A program made the position numbers and the translations under genes. Under the pieces are notes generated by a model. That model was not told the origin of the DNA. It ran no database searches and worked only from the letters and a program-made list of their open reading frames with translations. A stretch of 64,000 bases of DNA from Corythoichthys intestinalis (lineage: Eukaryota > Chordata > Actinopteri > Syngnathiformes > Syngnathidae), in NCBI RefSeq assembly GCF_030265065.1, contig NC_080407.1, positions 41,877,166 through 41,941,165 on the forward strand, read 5' to 3'. Shown one piece after another: positions 33,739 to 44,394 of the stretch (position 1 is the stretch's first letter; every line of letters starts with the position of its first letter).

Positions 33739-34084
33739 ACTCACCTTCCGAGTACAAGATTCCTGCCGAATTTTCGTGTACAAGGACCTGTTTCACCCAA
33801 CCAGCAACTTAGCATTTATAAGCCTCCAAGCTCTTAAAGTTTTTCAAACTTTCGTGAGAATAGGCTGATTTTGTGTGGACAAGATAGTTGTAAATATCAG
33901 GGTTAGGCAGAGACGGCGAAGGCAGCCGGTCAAAAATCATCGATTTAGGCATCAAATATGGATCTGGCGACTGTATAGAACGAAGCTTTTCCACATAACG
34001 CCTTTTATGCAACACATCCAGTGAGTTTACAGCATCAGAAAGCACCGGGTCTTCCATGAAATGCATTTTAAATTCCTCGATCAA
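33739..34084 (-). pseudogene. YqaJ/SWIM-type protein first exon of element A
   Basis: MIEEFKMHFMEDPVLSDAVN, KSMIFDRLPSPSLPNPDIYN and SLKNFKSLEAY match the exon at 37591-37974 almost word for word. In fish such text leads proteins with SWIM and YqaJ nuclease domains from ISL2EU elements; that link is from memory. Only this N-terminal exon is present. Confidence 0.6.
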
Positions 34085-34313
34085 TTGAAACCAATGTTAA
34101 TACAGAGACAAAATGACGGACAAGTGGGCGGAACCATACAGCGAGCACGTGGTTTTGTGACGTCGGTGGGTAGGGTATAGACCCTACTCACGTGACGTCA
34201 CAGCCACGCCCCCGCGCCATGATGTCCGCATACTCGTCATAGAAATGCATTAGCGCTTCGTAAATTCTTCCTATTATTGCACGTTTTACTGCTCGTCAAC
34301 ATTAATACTCAAA

Positions 34314-34485
34314 ATGGTGAAGTCGTGTGTGGCGGTCGGTTGCAAAAACAGAGACGGAGAGACTTGAATTTTTACCGTATTCCGAGAGACCCGAAGAGGA
34401 GGCCGCGATTGACTGCGGCAATTCGACGAGAAAACTGGGCTCCAAACGACTACCACAGATTATGTAGTAGTCATTTTATATCTGG
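34314..34485 (+). pseudogene. THAP-domain exon of element B
   Basis: MVKSCVAVGCKNRDGET-like text begins at 34314, with a small deletion after CK. FYRIPRDPKRRPRLTAAIRR and ENWAPNDYHRLCSSHFISG follow, a near-complete THAP domain (C2CH zinc ligands and the AVPTIF-type tail lacking). A GTAAGA donor follows at about 34482. Confidence 0.75.
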
Positions 34486-35170
34486 TAAGATGCATTTAAT
34501 ATATATTTAGAGGGTTTTGGGCTGACAACCACAATTAAGATCATTGCTAGGCTAATCGCCGACAACATACACGTATATATGTAGTGAGTGCTATCGCTAA
34601 ACCATATAAAAATTAAAAGCCCTAGCTCCATTGACAAATGACATGAAATACATTAGACTTGACAGTGGATGTTAGCAAGAACTAGGGCTGGGCGATATGG
34701 CCTTAAACATGTATCACGATAAATTGAACAGATTTATCTCGATAACGATAAATGACGATAAATTCACCCAAGCGTACTGTTATATAATTTGAAAATCTGA
34801 ATCAATGCATGAAATACAGATTAACTGTTTCTTGTTGATTTATTTACCAGCATTCAATTTCATATACTGTATTTAACAATTGCACATGCAGTCTAAACAT
34901 TAAGTTTATAAAAATGTATTGTAAGCAATAAGAATTCAAGTATGTACACTATCAAAATCAATATGCCTGTGTAAACATGTCATTGTAACACAAATGACTT
35001 GCAGCTTGAACAGTACACTTCAAAAAGACAACTTATTGTTAATGGCTGCTGTGACATAATTATTAAATACAAGTGTTTACATTATGGTTTCAGGGTCCCC
35101 CCAGTGCATTTTTTAATAAATGCACGCACAAATGAACCCCCAAACAAACAGAGAGAGACACACACATTAA

Positions 35171-36842
35171 AGTGCTTGTGACACGAAAAAGCATGTTTAT
35201 TTCATAATACACGCGGTATTTTATGCTCCTGAATGATATGGACCGCTTGGATGTGTGTGGAAGCGATCGCTATATTTATTTAGTTTTTTGAATCCCGCGC
35301 CAGGAAAATGAGTGACTTCCGGCTTCGGTCTCGCATTGAGGAGGAGGGCGCTGTGACGTGTACGGTAGAAGACGTCCTCTTCACGCTACAGTGTACTGTT
35401 GTGTATGAGGACGAAGGATTCAGCTGATTTTGCGGATTAATACTTTTATTTTTTGCATCACGCCAGCCAAACGGCTGCAGAAAAATCATTCTGTATGCGG
35501 GAGAGGCGTATGCGCCTTTTTGGAGTTTCAAAAGGTTCCCATTCACCGTGGATATTTACTGTGGGACCATTGGACTTACAAGGAAGTGAGTAAACATCTT
35601 GTTTTGTATTATGTCAAATACGAATACAGTGATTACAAAGTAAACACTATAAAATTCCTTTAAATAAAGGACTACTTACGTTTGATCATTGATAGGCATG
35701 TAAAAAGCTATCCTCACGCTCATTAGCAGTTAGCTGTTAGCACGTTAGCTACACAACAATTCCAGCCACCCTCCTCCAGGGAACGAACTGTAAATTGCTC
35801 TCCGCCGGGCGGTTTGCCGATCCACAAAGAAACTCGACAACCGGGTCGTCATGTCAAATAATCCAGGCTAGTTATGTGTGATTTTCCACTTCGAAGACTT
35901 TGAAACATCCCTCGGTTCGGGTTAGCATGTCGGCTAGCTGTCACTCCTTCTGGTCTGTTTACATTCTCCGAAGCCGGGGAAGGGAAATGACATATGTCCG
36001 ATTTAGGTGTCATAAAATATCGTTCGGCAGGTGTGACAGTAAAGGTAAAGTCGACTGTTTTGACCATTATGGAGTAATTTTGCCATGTCGTCTTAAATAA
36101 ATGGATTTTTATTATTTTATATTCCATTTAGCACAAGTTATTTGTCATGACCATGCCATTTATTTAGCAATTGGGGAAAGTACTTGGGTAAAAAGAATAT
36201 CCTGTAAAAATATTGAAGTAAAGAGACAGAAACAATGACATTTTGCCGCTCTCTTCGTCGCGTTTTCCTCATTGTGAATAGTTCCCCCTCGACGGGCTGA
36301 CTGGTCCTTCTCAAGCCATTTATATAGCTATTGGGGAAAAATACTTGGATAAAAAGAATATCCTGTAAAAATATTGAAGTAAAGAGACAGAAACAATGAC
36401 ATTTTGCCGCTCTCTTCGTCGCGTTTTGCTCATTGTGAATAGTTCCCCCTTGACGGGCTGACTGGTCCTTCTCAAGCCATTTATATAGCTATTGGGGAAA
36501 ATACTTGGATAAAAAGAATATCCTGTAAAAATATTGGGAGTAGAGAGACTGAAACAATGACATTTTGCAGCTCTTTTCGTCTCGTTTTCCTCGTTCTGAA
36601 CAATTCCCCCTCAATGGGCTGAATAGTAAAACCGATGAGCCTAGTCTACCGCTGACGTCATCCACCTGTTGGGGACGCTAAAGCCCTATAATTGTAGGCG
36701 TGGCTAACCGGCAGATTAAAAGACTAATTTCTCGTCATCTGCGCTTTGCTAAATTGTTGTATATGGTCGAATCGTCTCAAAATATGATTCTAATTCACAT
36801 AATAATGCCATTTAAGACTTTTTTTCTGGTGTCGTATGCTCT
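35171..36842. mobile_element. TTAA-flanked family 'T2', copy 2
   Basis: TTAA lies at 35167-35170 and 36843-36846. The ends are AGTGCTTGTGACACGAAA and, inverted, AGAGCATACGACACCAG. The body is nearly the same as 50048-51559 but carries three instead of two internal ~160-bp repeats (about 36155-36640), which explains its extra length. It has no transposase. Confidence 0.88.
36155..36640. repeat. ~160-bp tandem repeats inside T2 copy 2
   Basis: Three units each contain AAAAAGAATATCCTGTAAA, AACAATGACATTTTGC and TTCCCCCT plus GGGCTGA. Copies 1 and 3 of the family have two. Confidence 0.85.
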
Positions 36843-37590
36843 TTAAAGCTATATTGATCTTCTTCAAATGAAACGCTTAAGATTTTATGATAGCAATAAT
36901 GACACAGAAATAAGCACATAGAGAAAAATAGCTGGGGCCATTTCTCAGTCATTATAAGTTTCGCCGTTGGATTGTACTTTATGCTGAATGATTTACCATC
37001 ACAAAAGCTATCAGAGGAATCACACACAGATACAAAATAACGCCACATAGTAATTGCGAGATGCAGTCCGTGCCCAATCCACTCATTACGTTCAGCCGTT
37101 TCGACAAGGTTAGAGCCGCTATCCGACTCCATCACGTTCATTTGTAGCGTTAGCCGCTAGCTAGCGTTAGCCTGGCTACCAGTAGAAAGCACTGAAAGCA
37201 CCATCTCCGGAAATCGTGAGAACAAGGGAGGAAAGCGGGTGAAAGCCCGTCTGGATGCCACCAAGAGTCTACTAAATGTCTGTTGAAAGTTTGGTGAACC
37301 TCCCTTAAGCCACACTCCATCACGTTTTGCTTGTAGCGTTAGCTGCTAGTGTTAGCTTACCGGGCTTTTGTTTGATTGGCTTCTTGATGATCACGTGACT
37401 CCCTACATAAGCCCATTGACTGCTTTCTTAAAGGGGAATGAACATAGACGAACAACACAGAATCAAAGCGGGATGAAAAGACTATATTTTCTTGTTTTAT
37501 TAATTTACCGAATTTACCGACATGGTCAAAATTTCGTCGGTCATCGTTAAGAATTTCGGTGACGGTAAATTTTTGGTTTACCGCCCTGCC

Positions 37591-37974
37591 CTAGCAAGAA
37601 CAAAAGATTTTGAATTGAAAATTTCGTAACTCACCTTCAGAGGACAAGATTACTGCCGAATTTTCGTGTACGAGGACGTGTTTCACCCAACCAGCAACGT
37701 AGCATTTATAAGCCTCCAAGCTCTTAAAGTTTTTCAAACTTTCGTGAGAATAGGCTGATTTTGTGTGTACAAGATAGTTGTAAATATCAGGGTCAGGCAG
37801 AGACGGTGAAGGCAGCCGGTCAAAAATCATCGATTTAGGCATCAAATATGGATCTGGCGACTGTATAGAACGAAGCTTTTCCACATAACGCCTTTTATGC
37901 AACACATCCAATGAGTTTACGGCATCAGAAAGCACCGGGTCTTCCATGAAATGCATTTTAAATTCCTCGATCAA
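37591..37974 (-). pseudogene. YqaJ/SWIM-type protein first exon of element B
   Basis: The 127-codon frame from MIEEFKMHFMEDPVLSDAVN through DIYNYLVHTKSAYSHESLKN to VAGWVKHVLVHEN runs to the donor GTGAGTTACG at about 37627-37636. It is the best-preserved copy of this exon in the window. The nuclease domain expected downstream is absent. Confidence 0.65.
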
Positions 37975-38068
37975 TTGAAACCAATGCTAATACAGAGACA
38001 AAATGACGGACAAGTGAGCGGAACCATACAGCGAGCACGTGGTTTTATGACGTCGGTGGGTAGGGTCT

Positions 38069-39012
38069 ATAAGCTTTGAGTAGCTTCTTAAAGAGACCGG
38101 ATTCACACATGATCCTAGCTCAGCATTATGAGATGATGTACACTTTGTGAATACAAATGTGTGTATGAATAAATTGAAATTAATAGTACTACATTACCAC
38201 AACAATAATAGTCCTTCTTTGTCTTTTATGATCTTCATATGATGTAAAGCACTTTGAATTGCCTTGTGTTGAATTGGTCTATATAAATAAATTTGCCTTG
38301 CCTTGACCCATTTCAAGGAGTAGAGGGGTAATTCTAATACCCATGTAAAGAGTTACTAGTTTCGGTGAGAAGGTGAATCGTTTTTTGTTGTTGTCCGTGA
38401 ACTACATTTCCACATAAACAAACATCGAGGTACTATTTAGCTTAGCAAGGAGAGGTAAGAGTCATTTTTTGAGTGTCCCAGAGCTTGCGGGAAAAAAAAG
38501 CACATTTATCAAGGTTTCATCAGCCATGATTGCGTATCCGTCCGCCGAAACAGTCGAATAGCACAGATATAAGTACACCTGCCCATCTGCTTTGGAGGCG
38601 CATTTGACGTTTGCGCGGCAGCGCTCTTGGGCCCCACCTCTCGGCGCAAATTCATTCAAACTTACTGTTCCGTCCAAGACGGCTGTCCACCGCTTACTCT
38701 CGCCGAAAAGTCTGATCCAAAATACTGTAATGAAAGTGAGCGGTGGACGGAAGGCAAAGTTTGAATGAATTTGCGCCAGGAGGCAAGGGCAAAAATACAG
38801 CATTGCTCTATTTTCAGGAATTTTCAAGAGAAAAACATTTGCCGTGAAACGACATGGAGAGGCTGTCCGACTCCGATGCACCCCACCACCACAGTTTTAA
38901 AAAATCCTAGGGGAAACCCTGATTTCTGAAACAAGAAAATCCTTGAAATATTTTTTGGTCTTTCCTTTGTGCAAAACTTGAAGACGGGTAGTTATCTCTC
39001 GCGACGTCAGGG
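38069..39012. repeat. 0.95-kb dispersed repeat, copy 1
   Basis: From ATAAGCTTTGAGTAGC to about 39012 this matches 60051-61060. It includes a LINE-type tail (TATATAAATAAATTTGCC), a region with a 139-codon minus frame (RLFGESKRWTAVLDG) and the hAT-like end word CCTAGGGGAAACCCTG. The related minus frame in copy 2 is broken differently, so I do not call a gene. Confidence 0.65.
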
Positions 39013-39178
39013 TTCAAATTTCCCTACGGGTATCAATAAAGGATGATCTTTAAGAATAAAAACTATAGACGCCCAATTCATTTAAACAGGGAGGCCTTGG
39101 TGAATGCTCATCGTTCAATTCAAATTCAACACCACGTGGACAATAAATGAATATTATTTCCCGAATCGGTGAACCAAC

Positions 39179-39305
39179 CTGAGAGTCTGTGAAGAACAAC
39201 TTTTACTTGCATTTTGCAGGCAGCCGACAGTTGATGTTGTCGCTTATCTTTTGCGCCAGAAAGTTCCGCCTCGAACTTTGTGGTTGGCGTCCTTCTTGCG
39301 CTCAT
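39179..39305 (-). CDS. Probable first coding exon of ZNF gene 2
   Basis: On the minus strand the ATG at 39305 (context AAAATGA) opens MSARRTPTTKFEAELSGAKD and ends with VVLHRLS and one base before a GT donor at 39178. The exon is 127 bases, phase 1. The finger exons of ZNF genes 1-3 all begin in the matching phase (GT TTC), and joining to 30879 gives an uninterrupted frame through GFSKYLGPEW. Short first exons of this type (M-x-ARTT...EEELSG...LLDA...VVLHR) lead fish C2H2 genes of this family. This is the only exon of that type in the window on this strand upstream of gene 2. The open frame reaching 39353 starts with GTG, so I chose the ATG. Confidence 0.75.
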
Positions 39306-39905
39306 TTTGCACACTATAGGAGGCTCCAACTTGATGTTCAAGCGTCGAACCACGTTGTTCTGTTCGCAAGCTAAGCTATGCTAAGATAACTAGGCTGCGA
39401 AGCTTCAACGAGCACACAAACACTTGAAGATGGACGGACCAAATCTTTCGATCTTGTTCCAGTCGAGTAGGTCTGGAACTCCTGCCTCGCGAACTTAGTG
39501 GGTAAACTCCGCACAAAAAGCTGTTTGTTGCACCGGTAACTCTGTGTTGAGACGAGAGTGCGGCTTGCGTGGCTAGCTCCGAGCGTAGCTCCGCTACTGC
39601 GCATGCGCCACACACATCCTGTCCGCATAGCCGTGGGCTAGGCTAAGCAGGCCTCGAAGTTTCAACGTGCACCCAAACGACACGAAGCATAGGCGAGAGT
39701 GAACGGATTCTTGTTCGAAAATACCTGCCACCTTTCAATCGATTACATTACGTCGTGGGGATAAGTGGATTGTCTTCAAAGTAGCACCACTTTTCCCAAA
39801 GCAATCGGACGGCTACTCAAGCCACTCACATCCTCTACGTCATGACGCATGACGCGCACGTATACGACACCGCCTGCTTTTTTTTTTTTTTTTTTTTTTT
39901 TGCGT
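39306..39905 (-). promoter_or_regulatory. Upstream region of ZNF gene 2, with a partial duplication
   Basis: This GC-richer stretch precedes the first exon. CGAAGCTTCAACGAGCAC (39399) and CGAAGTTTCAACGTGCAC (39655) mark a roughly 255-bp imperfect duplication. A poly-T run of about 25 lies at 39880-39901. TGACGCATGACGCGCACG at about 39842 resembles CRE/AP-1 type sites. No TATA box is placed convincingly, so promoter function is inferred from position. Confidence 0.4.
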
Positions 39906-40067
39906 ACTTTTCTTTGTCCAACGTGAAACTGGAACGCTTCTCACTTAGTTTGTGTTCATGTTTTCCTCATTAGCTCGGAGCCGAGATGCCTCCTTTGACA
40001 AATGTACAGTTGTTCACACCATTCACGACTTAAGCAAGCGTGAAAGTAAATACAAATTGTATATCGT

Positions 40068-40154
40068 TCTTGAACGTTTTATTCGGTTAAATTGTATGAA
40101 ATGCAACATTCGCTGTCTCAAAACTCATATTTAAAAAAAAAAAACAATAATAAT
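40068..40154. mobile_element. Left piece of a broken copy of the 21-kb TTAA element
   Basis: GTTAAATTGTATGAAATG and CATTCGCTGTCTCAAAA match 21235-21280. The sequence resumes at 44519 after the 4.36-kb insertion (AATTGACCGCGTAGTTTTTG). The element's own tip is not present here. Confidence 0.65.
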
Positions 40155-40895
40155 CAAGAGAGTCTGGCTGCAGCCCGCCTCTCTCAGTACCCTGCGCCGC
40201 TCGTCTCAGTACCCATCCCGCAGACAGGAAGTGACGCAATATCGCAGCTCTCAGACCGGAAATGACAACATGAAGCAGCGCTCGAGCTCCGAGCTTCCGG
40301 TTTTATCGTAATAGTTTGCGTCCATTCGAACGTAAATACTAGTTTACTTTTCTTTTCGCACGTCTTTTATTTTCGGTTTCAGCATCACTCATTATTATTT
40401 AAATAATAATTTATTTACATGCTCCTTAAATTGATTTGGTGTAATCGGGAGATTAACTCTTTAAGCGCGGTCAGTTTGTTAAAGCCTGCTGATTTTACCT
40501 AAATGAAAAACACGGTTACAGTACATCAAAATTAAAATACACACTACTGCAATAAAGGTTTAATTAGTGACTGAAAGATCGCCTGTGACCTATCACAGTG
40601 TGTACTTTAGTTTGTCAATTGTAAAATATACTCCAATTGAGAATTATTACAAAATTGCTGTCATCCTTACATTTTTATGAACGGACACATTAATATAGCT
40701 TCATTACAATTTAATGTATCAAAAACGTAATATTCTCTCAATGTTGCAACCAAACCAATTTTGTCTTTCATTTTGCTACTTAAATTCATTCATGTGGGTG
40801 AAGATCCTAATTAACTAATTCAGAAACTATATTAAACTTTCTGCTCCAGGAAAGGCACCTTTATTTCAAACAGAAATGACAAAAGTTGTCATGTG

Positions 40896-41042
40896 TTAGT
40901 TGTTTTTTTCTTTTATCCCAGACAATAGTTGTAGGTTGTTTTGATTACCTGACATTTTTCGGCAAGCACTCCCGCCTTCATCACAGGTAATTAAAACTAC
41001 CTACAACTAACATCTGGGATAAAAGAAAAAAAAAACAACTAA
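40896..41042. repeat. Long imperfect hairpin
   Basis: Arms of about 57 bases (TTTTATCCCAGA..AGTTGTAGGTTGTTTTGATTACCTG and its inverse) flank a loop of about 30 bases. It may be a fold-back MITE. It lies inside the 4.36-kb element, downstream of its gene. Confidence 0.75.
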
Positions 41043-41658
41043 TTTATAAGTGTAGAAAAATGAACTCAATACAACCAGTTCTGATGTGGTAAACTTTATT
41101 TTTTTAGTTTTATTATTTTTTATTATTATCGAGAGAATAGATATTTTCTTTAGTCAACAATCTCCTCAAAAAAGGTAAATCCATCTTCCAGATGGTTGAA
41201 ACAGAACTTGAATGGCTCCAAGACATTGTAGTTCGTGCTCATCCTCTTCCATCTGCAGGATGCTTGGGAACTCCTACTGCATTGATTTTTTTTCCCCCCC
41301 TATCCCTGTCCGAGGCTTTTGTGCTGTCTTGCACAATCCTTTTACCAAAACTGTTCATTGGAAAAGAGAAAGAAAAGAGCTATTTGAATATTACATAAGT
41401 AAAATAAAAATGATGCTTTGTTAATTTTATACTTGATTTTTCTTTTTAGGCATTGCATTAAACTAGGTATATAAACAATCTTACCATTTTTTCCCGCCAT
41501 ATCTTTTTGGAGTGGGCCACCACTAACTTGAAGGAGCTGTGGTTGCACCTCTTCCTAAAAATAAATCAGTGAATAAAGGGGGGCATGTTCAAAAGTGCGT
41601 CAGAGTAATGGACACTAAAAAGTCTTTAAAAGCTGACCTCAGCAATTATATTCGAATT

Positions 41659-44394
41659 TCACTTCTGTAACCGATAGACTGGTGGCACTTCACCCTGCAG
41701 TAATGCTTTTGCCTCATCTGTCCAATGGGCAAACTCTTTCCTGTGGCTCACATAAGTTGAAAAAATACAAAAATAAGTATTCCACATTTTCCAACAAAGA
41801 ATTAAGGTGCTGTGCACCTACTTTCCTATGAATGCCATATCAACAGTTTCAAAGACTTACCATGCACCCAAGTTTGAAATTGTCCGCTAGCAATATACAC
41901 CACCACTTCCTCAGAGTTGGCATATCAGTCTAACAAAAATTAAAAACAAGTGTAAATAAAGAATAACGACAAGGATATTTTGTAGCCCAATTTGAATGAT
42001 TCGGTGAACTTCATTTTACAATGGTTAAACTCAAAGAGAGCATCCAGAACAGTGCAAAGAGCATACTACAAATGGATAAATGAATACAAATATCACAGAG
42101 GACAAAATTGGACAGTTAAACTCACCTACCATCAACATGAAGATGCCACAGTCCTTCCCCTATGGCTGTCCCGGAAAACCCTAACGTAAGAATTTAACCG
42201 AGTCACTTCCTTAAAGTTTTGAATCAATGAATATACACACTTTTACAAATACCTCTATTTCACTTCCAATCCTCTCTTTCCATGTCCCCCTGTTGATTGA
42301 CTGTCAACGTTTTCTGCAATTGAAAATATAGGTTCATATTAAATACAGTAGTTAAACAATTACAAACGTGTTTCCATGCATAAGAACACCAACCAGTCAG
42401 GTTTAAATGATTCATGCAAACAAAACAAGGGCGTAGGTTTGCATAGGGACGGTAGGGACATAACACGACCAACTTTTCAGGATGCTAAAGTTGTCCCCAC
42501 CAACTTTTGAGCAACCTTACTTGCATTATATTCGTCCCTACCAATGTTGAGACCGGGCCAACGCCCTTGAAACAAAACATTCGCAATTTTAGAGTGGCAT
42601 TTTAGAAATTTGCTTCAAATGATTGGATGAATCATCTGGAGTGCAATTCTGCTTTAATTGAAGGGGCAACATAAAAGGATCGACTGGAACATACCTTCAA
42701 AACCAAACAAGGCTATTCTGGATCATCATGGAAACGCCATGCCAATATGAATGGATACTGAATTTCATTAGAGATAACAATAGTTCCCTGATCTCATGAT
42801 TGGATCTGTTTTTCTTCCCACAAATAATTGGAATTTGGATCATTTAATTTGTTATGATTTGACTGTTCTTTGAAAATGAACCAATGCTCCAAGTTGTAGT
42901 TGTTACTAATCAGCCTTACAGGCAAATGCATGTGTGGGTCACATCCTGTAGGCTTTCACCATGTTGCAACAACATAGGGGTCAGCCACAAATATGGTCCT
43001 TCCCTGAAAAAAACATAATCTATACACACGGACATATGTTATATAAATACAAACGTACGCAGACACCTACATGAGCCCATACAAGCATTCTGTAGGTGTA
43101 GGCTACATAGTTAAAATACCCTACACACGCCAAAAAATACTTTTTTATACCTTTGAATGAGCTACTTGTTAGACAAGTTATAAATATGCATTTCATATCT
43201 GCAAAAAACAAACACAAAAAGTTACATTTTACTTAATTGTACAAGTGACATTATGTTCTTTAGAGAAACTAAATCCTCAAAATTCACAGTTGATTCCATT
43301 TCATTGTTCAGGCCAACGTTCCAAAAGTCAGCACGTGTCAATCAAACTTTCTTTTTTTAGACAATCAACACCATTTCTGGCCTCTTTATATTCAAGATTT
43401 GCATAAGCTAATGAGAATGTTGATTGGTTAAATAAACAAAGAGTAAATAATCAATTATGTCCAATTGTTAACTAATATAAGGAATAATAAGCCTATCCAG
43501 ATTTCCACTGAGCACAACATTTGTCTCAGACATAAAAACATACCAGCCGTTCCTGGGCAGGATGAGTTTGAACCGTCCATGAAGCTCGGCATGGTCTTAT
43601 ATTGTCACCATTGGTCCTGTCTGCCACGTGGGTTTTACTGTGTTCGATGTCTATCAAAAAAAAAGTGTTAAGCACAGTCCAAAATCTAAAGTACATTACT
43701 ACTTATGCTACTTACTTCCATTTGGATCTGTGTGACATCCCTGTATCTGCATGGGAAGAATACCATTTGGGGGTCGTGATTTAGTTTCTTCCCAATGGGG
43801 TGGTGATCTTGGAGCTAGTAAAAAAAAAACAAAATAATGAAAAAATATATAGCTAAGCAGAGTAACAATATCAAGAAAAAACAATTACAACCTTGTCCTA
43901 TTTGGATCATGTGACAACATTCAAACGACAAAGGACCAGAAAAAACAAATGAAGGCAAAACAACAACACCATACAACAACAAAAACAGCGAGCTGCGAAT
44001 TGCAGGCATGTACATAATGAAAAATAAGAGTGCAATATAATGAAAACTACACAAAGAAGACTGTTCATTGTGAAAAAAAAATGTAAAAAGCATTAGCAGC
44101 ATTAGCCAATTCGCTGCTGAATTCATCAGTACGTATTAAACAATATAAGTAGAGCAAAGTCACATGCAGTTAGTAAAGGAATACATTATTTAAATTACAT
44201 TAAGAATACTAGATATAAGTACGGTCTTTTCAACTCAGAATAAACACTTCATATTTTCACCGCAAGTGTTGTTTAACTAACATTTTTAAACATGCATACG
44301 CTTTTAAAAACTTTTTTTCAGTGCGGCCACTTACCGTGTTTTCTTCGCGAGGTGAAATAACGTAACTTATTTTCGTCGCAAGGGTTGACGACAT
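41659..44394 (-). pseudogene. Spliced Ulp1-like (C48) protease gene of the 4.36-kb element
   Basis: The ATG at 44394 opens MSSTLATKISYVISPREENT, exactly 20 codons to a GTAAGT donor at 44334. The next exons are 43716-43814 (LQDHHPIGKKLNHDPQMVFF) and 43544-43650 (DHAELHGRFKLILPRNGW after one stop). Further exons read YPFILAWRFHDDPE (about 42705-42765), SINRGTWKERIGSEIE (about 42250-42300), GFPGQP then KDCGIFMLM (about 42134-42184), YALCTVLDALFEF (about 42020-42066), DMPTLRKWWCILLADNFKLG (41862-41929), and KEFAHWTDEAKALLQGEVPP to the stop at 41659. The Q...DCGIFMLM box is the catalytic Cys and oxyanion Gln of C48 proteases. The His/Asp exons are not clear and may be lost. At least three in-frame stops are seen, and the frame is not kept at every junction. 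Confidence 0.7.
42426..42569. mobile_element. Small MITE, 144 bp
   Basis: The ends are CAAGGGCGTAGG and, inverted, CAAGGGCGTTGG. The flanks AAACAAAA are repeated at 42418-42425 and 42570-42577, a perfect 8-bp duplication. It sits in an intron of the protease gene. Confidence 0.8.

Larger units (their letters stand above)
31497..34176. mobile_element. ISL2EU-like element A, composite
   Basis: The left tip is AT then AGACCCTACTCACC; the right tip is GGTGGGTAGGGT then AT. Within it, a YqaJ/SWIM-protein-type exon reads plus at about 31612-31905 (KRRYVEKLQFIHSPDPYLMP, SLKNFKSLEAYKCY). After a hAT, a THAP exon reads plus at 33331-33520, and a second YqaJ-type exon reads minus at about 33739-34084. 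A normal copy (47660-48676) has one of each. Two YqaJ ends plus a THAP exon without its own tip suggest two elements fused at the hAT. Confidence 0.7.
34683..37593. mobile_element. hAT element, 2.9 kb, within element B
   Basis: The 8-bp target duplication GCAAGAAC lies at 34675-34682 and 37594-37601. The ends are TAGGGCTGGGCGATATGG and, inverted, TAGGGCAGGGCGGTAAACC. The interior contains the TTAA-flanked element 35171-36842 and otherwise no transposase that I recognise. Confidence 0.85.
34179..38068. mobile_element. ISL2EU-like element B
   Basis: The tips are AGACCCTACTCACGTGACG at the left and GGTGGGTAGGGTCT at the right, with AT on both sides (34177-34178 and 38069-38070). It has a THAP exon at the left (plus, from 34314) and a YqaJ-type exon at the right (minus, 37591-37974), facing inward. 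A 2.9-kb hAT (34683-37593) sits between them. The rest of both genes is missing, so it is non-autonomous. Confidence 0.78.

Noticed and set aside
35280-35546. Conserved 88-92-codon frames (FLQPFGWRDAKNK and KTVDFTFTVTPPERYF) found in all T2 copies
   Set aside because: Conservation follows the repeat's recent spread; the frames have no known domain, and overlapping frames on the other strand are equally conserved.
38462-38881. 139-codon minus frame as a host gene
   Set aside because: The second repeat copy at 60051 has the frame broken differently, and there are no splice or domain signs.
39371-39628. 79-85-codon minus frames upstream of the ZNF gene 2 first exon
   Set aside because: They overlap each other in two frames, have no motif, and sit where a promoter or 5' leader is expected.
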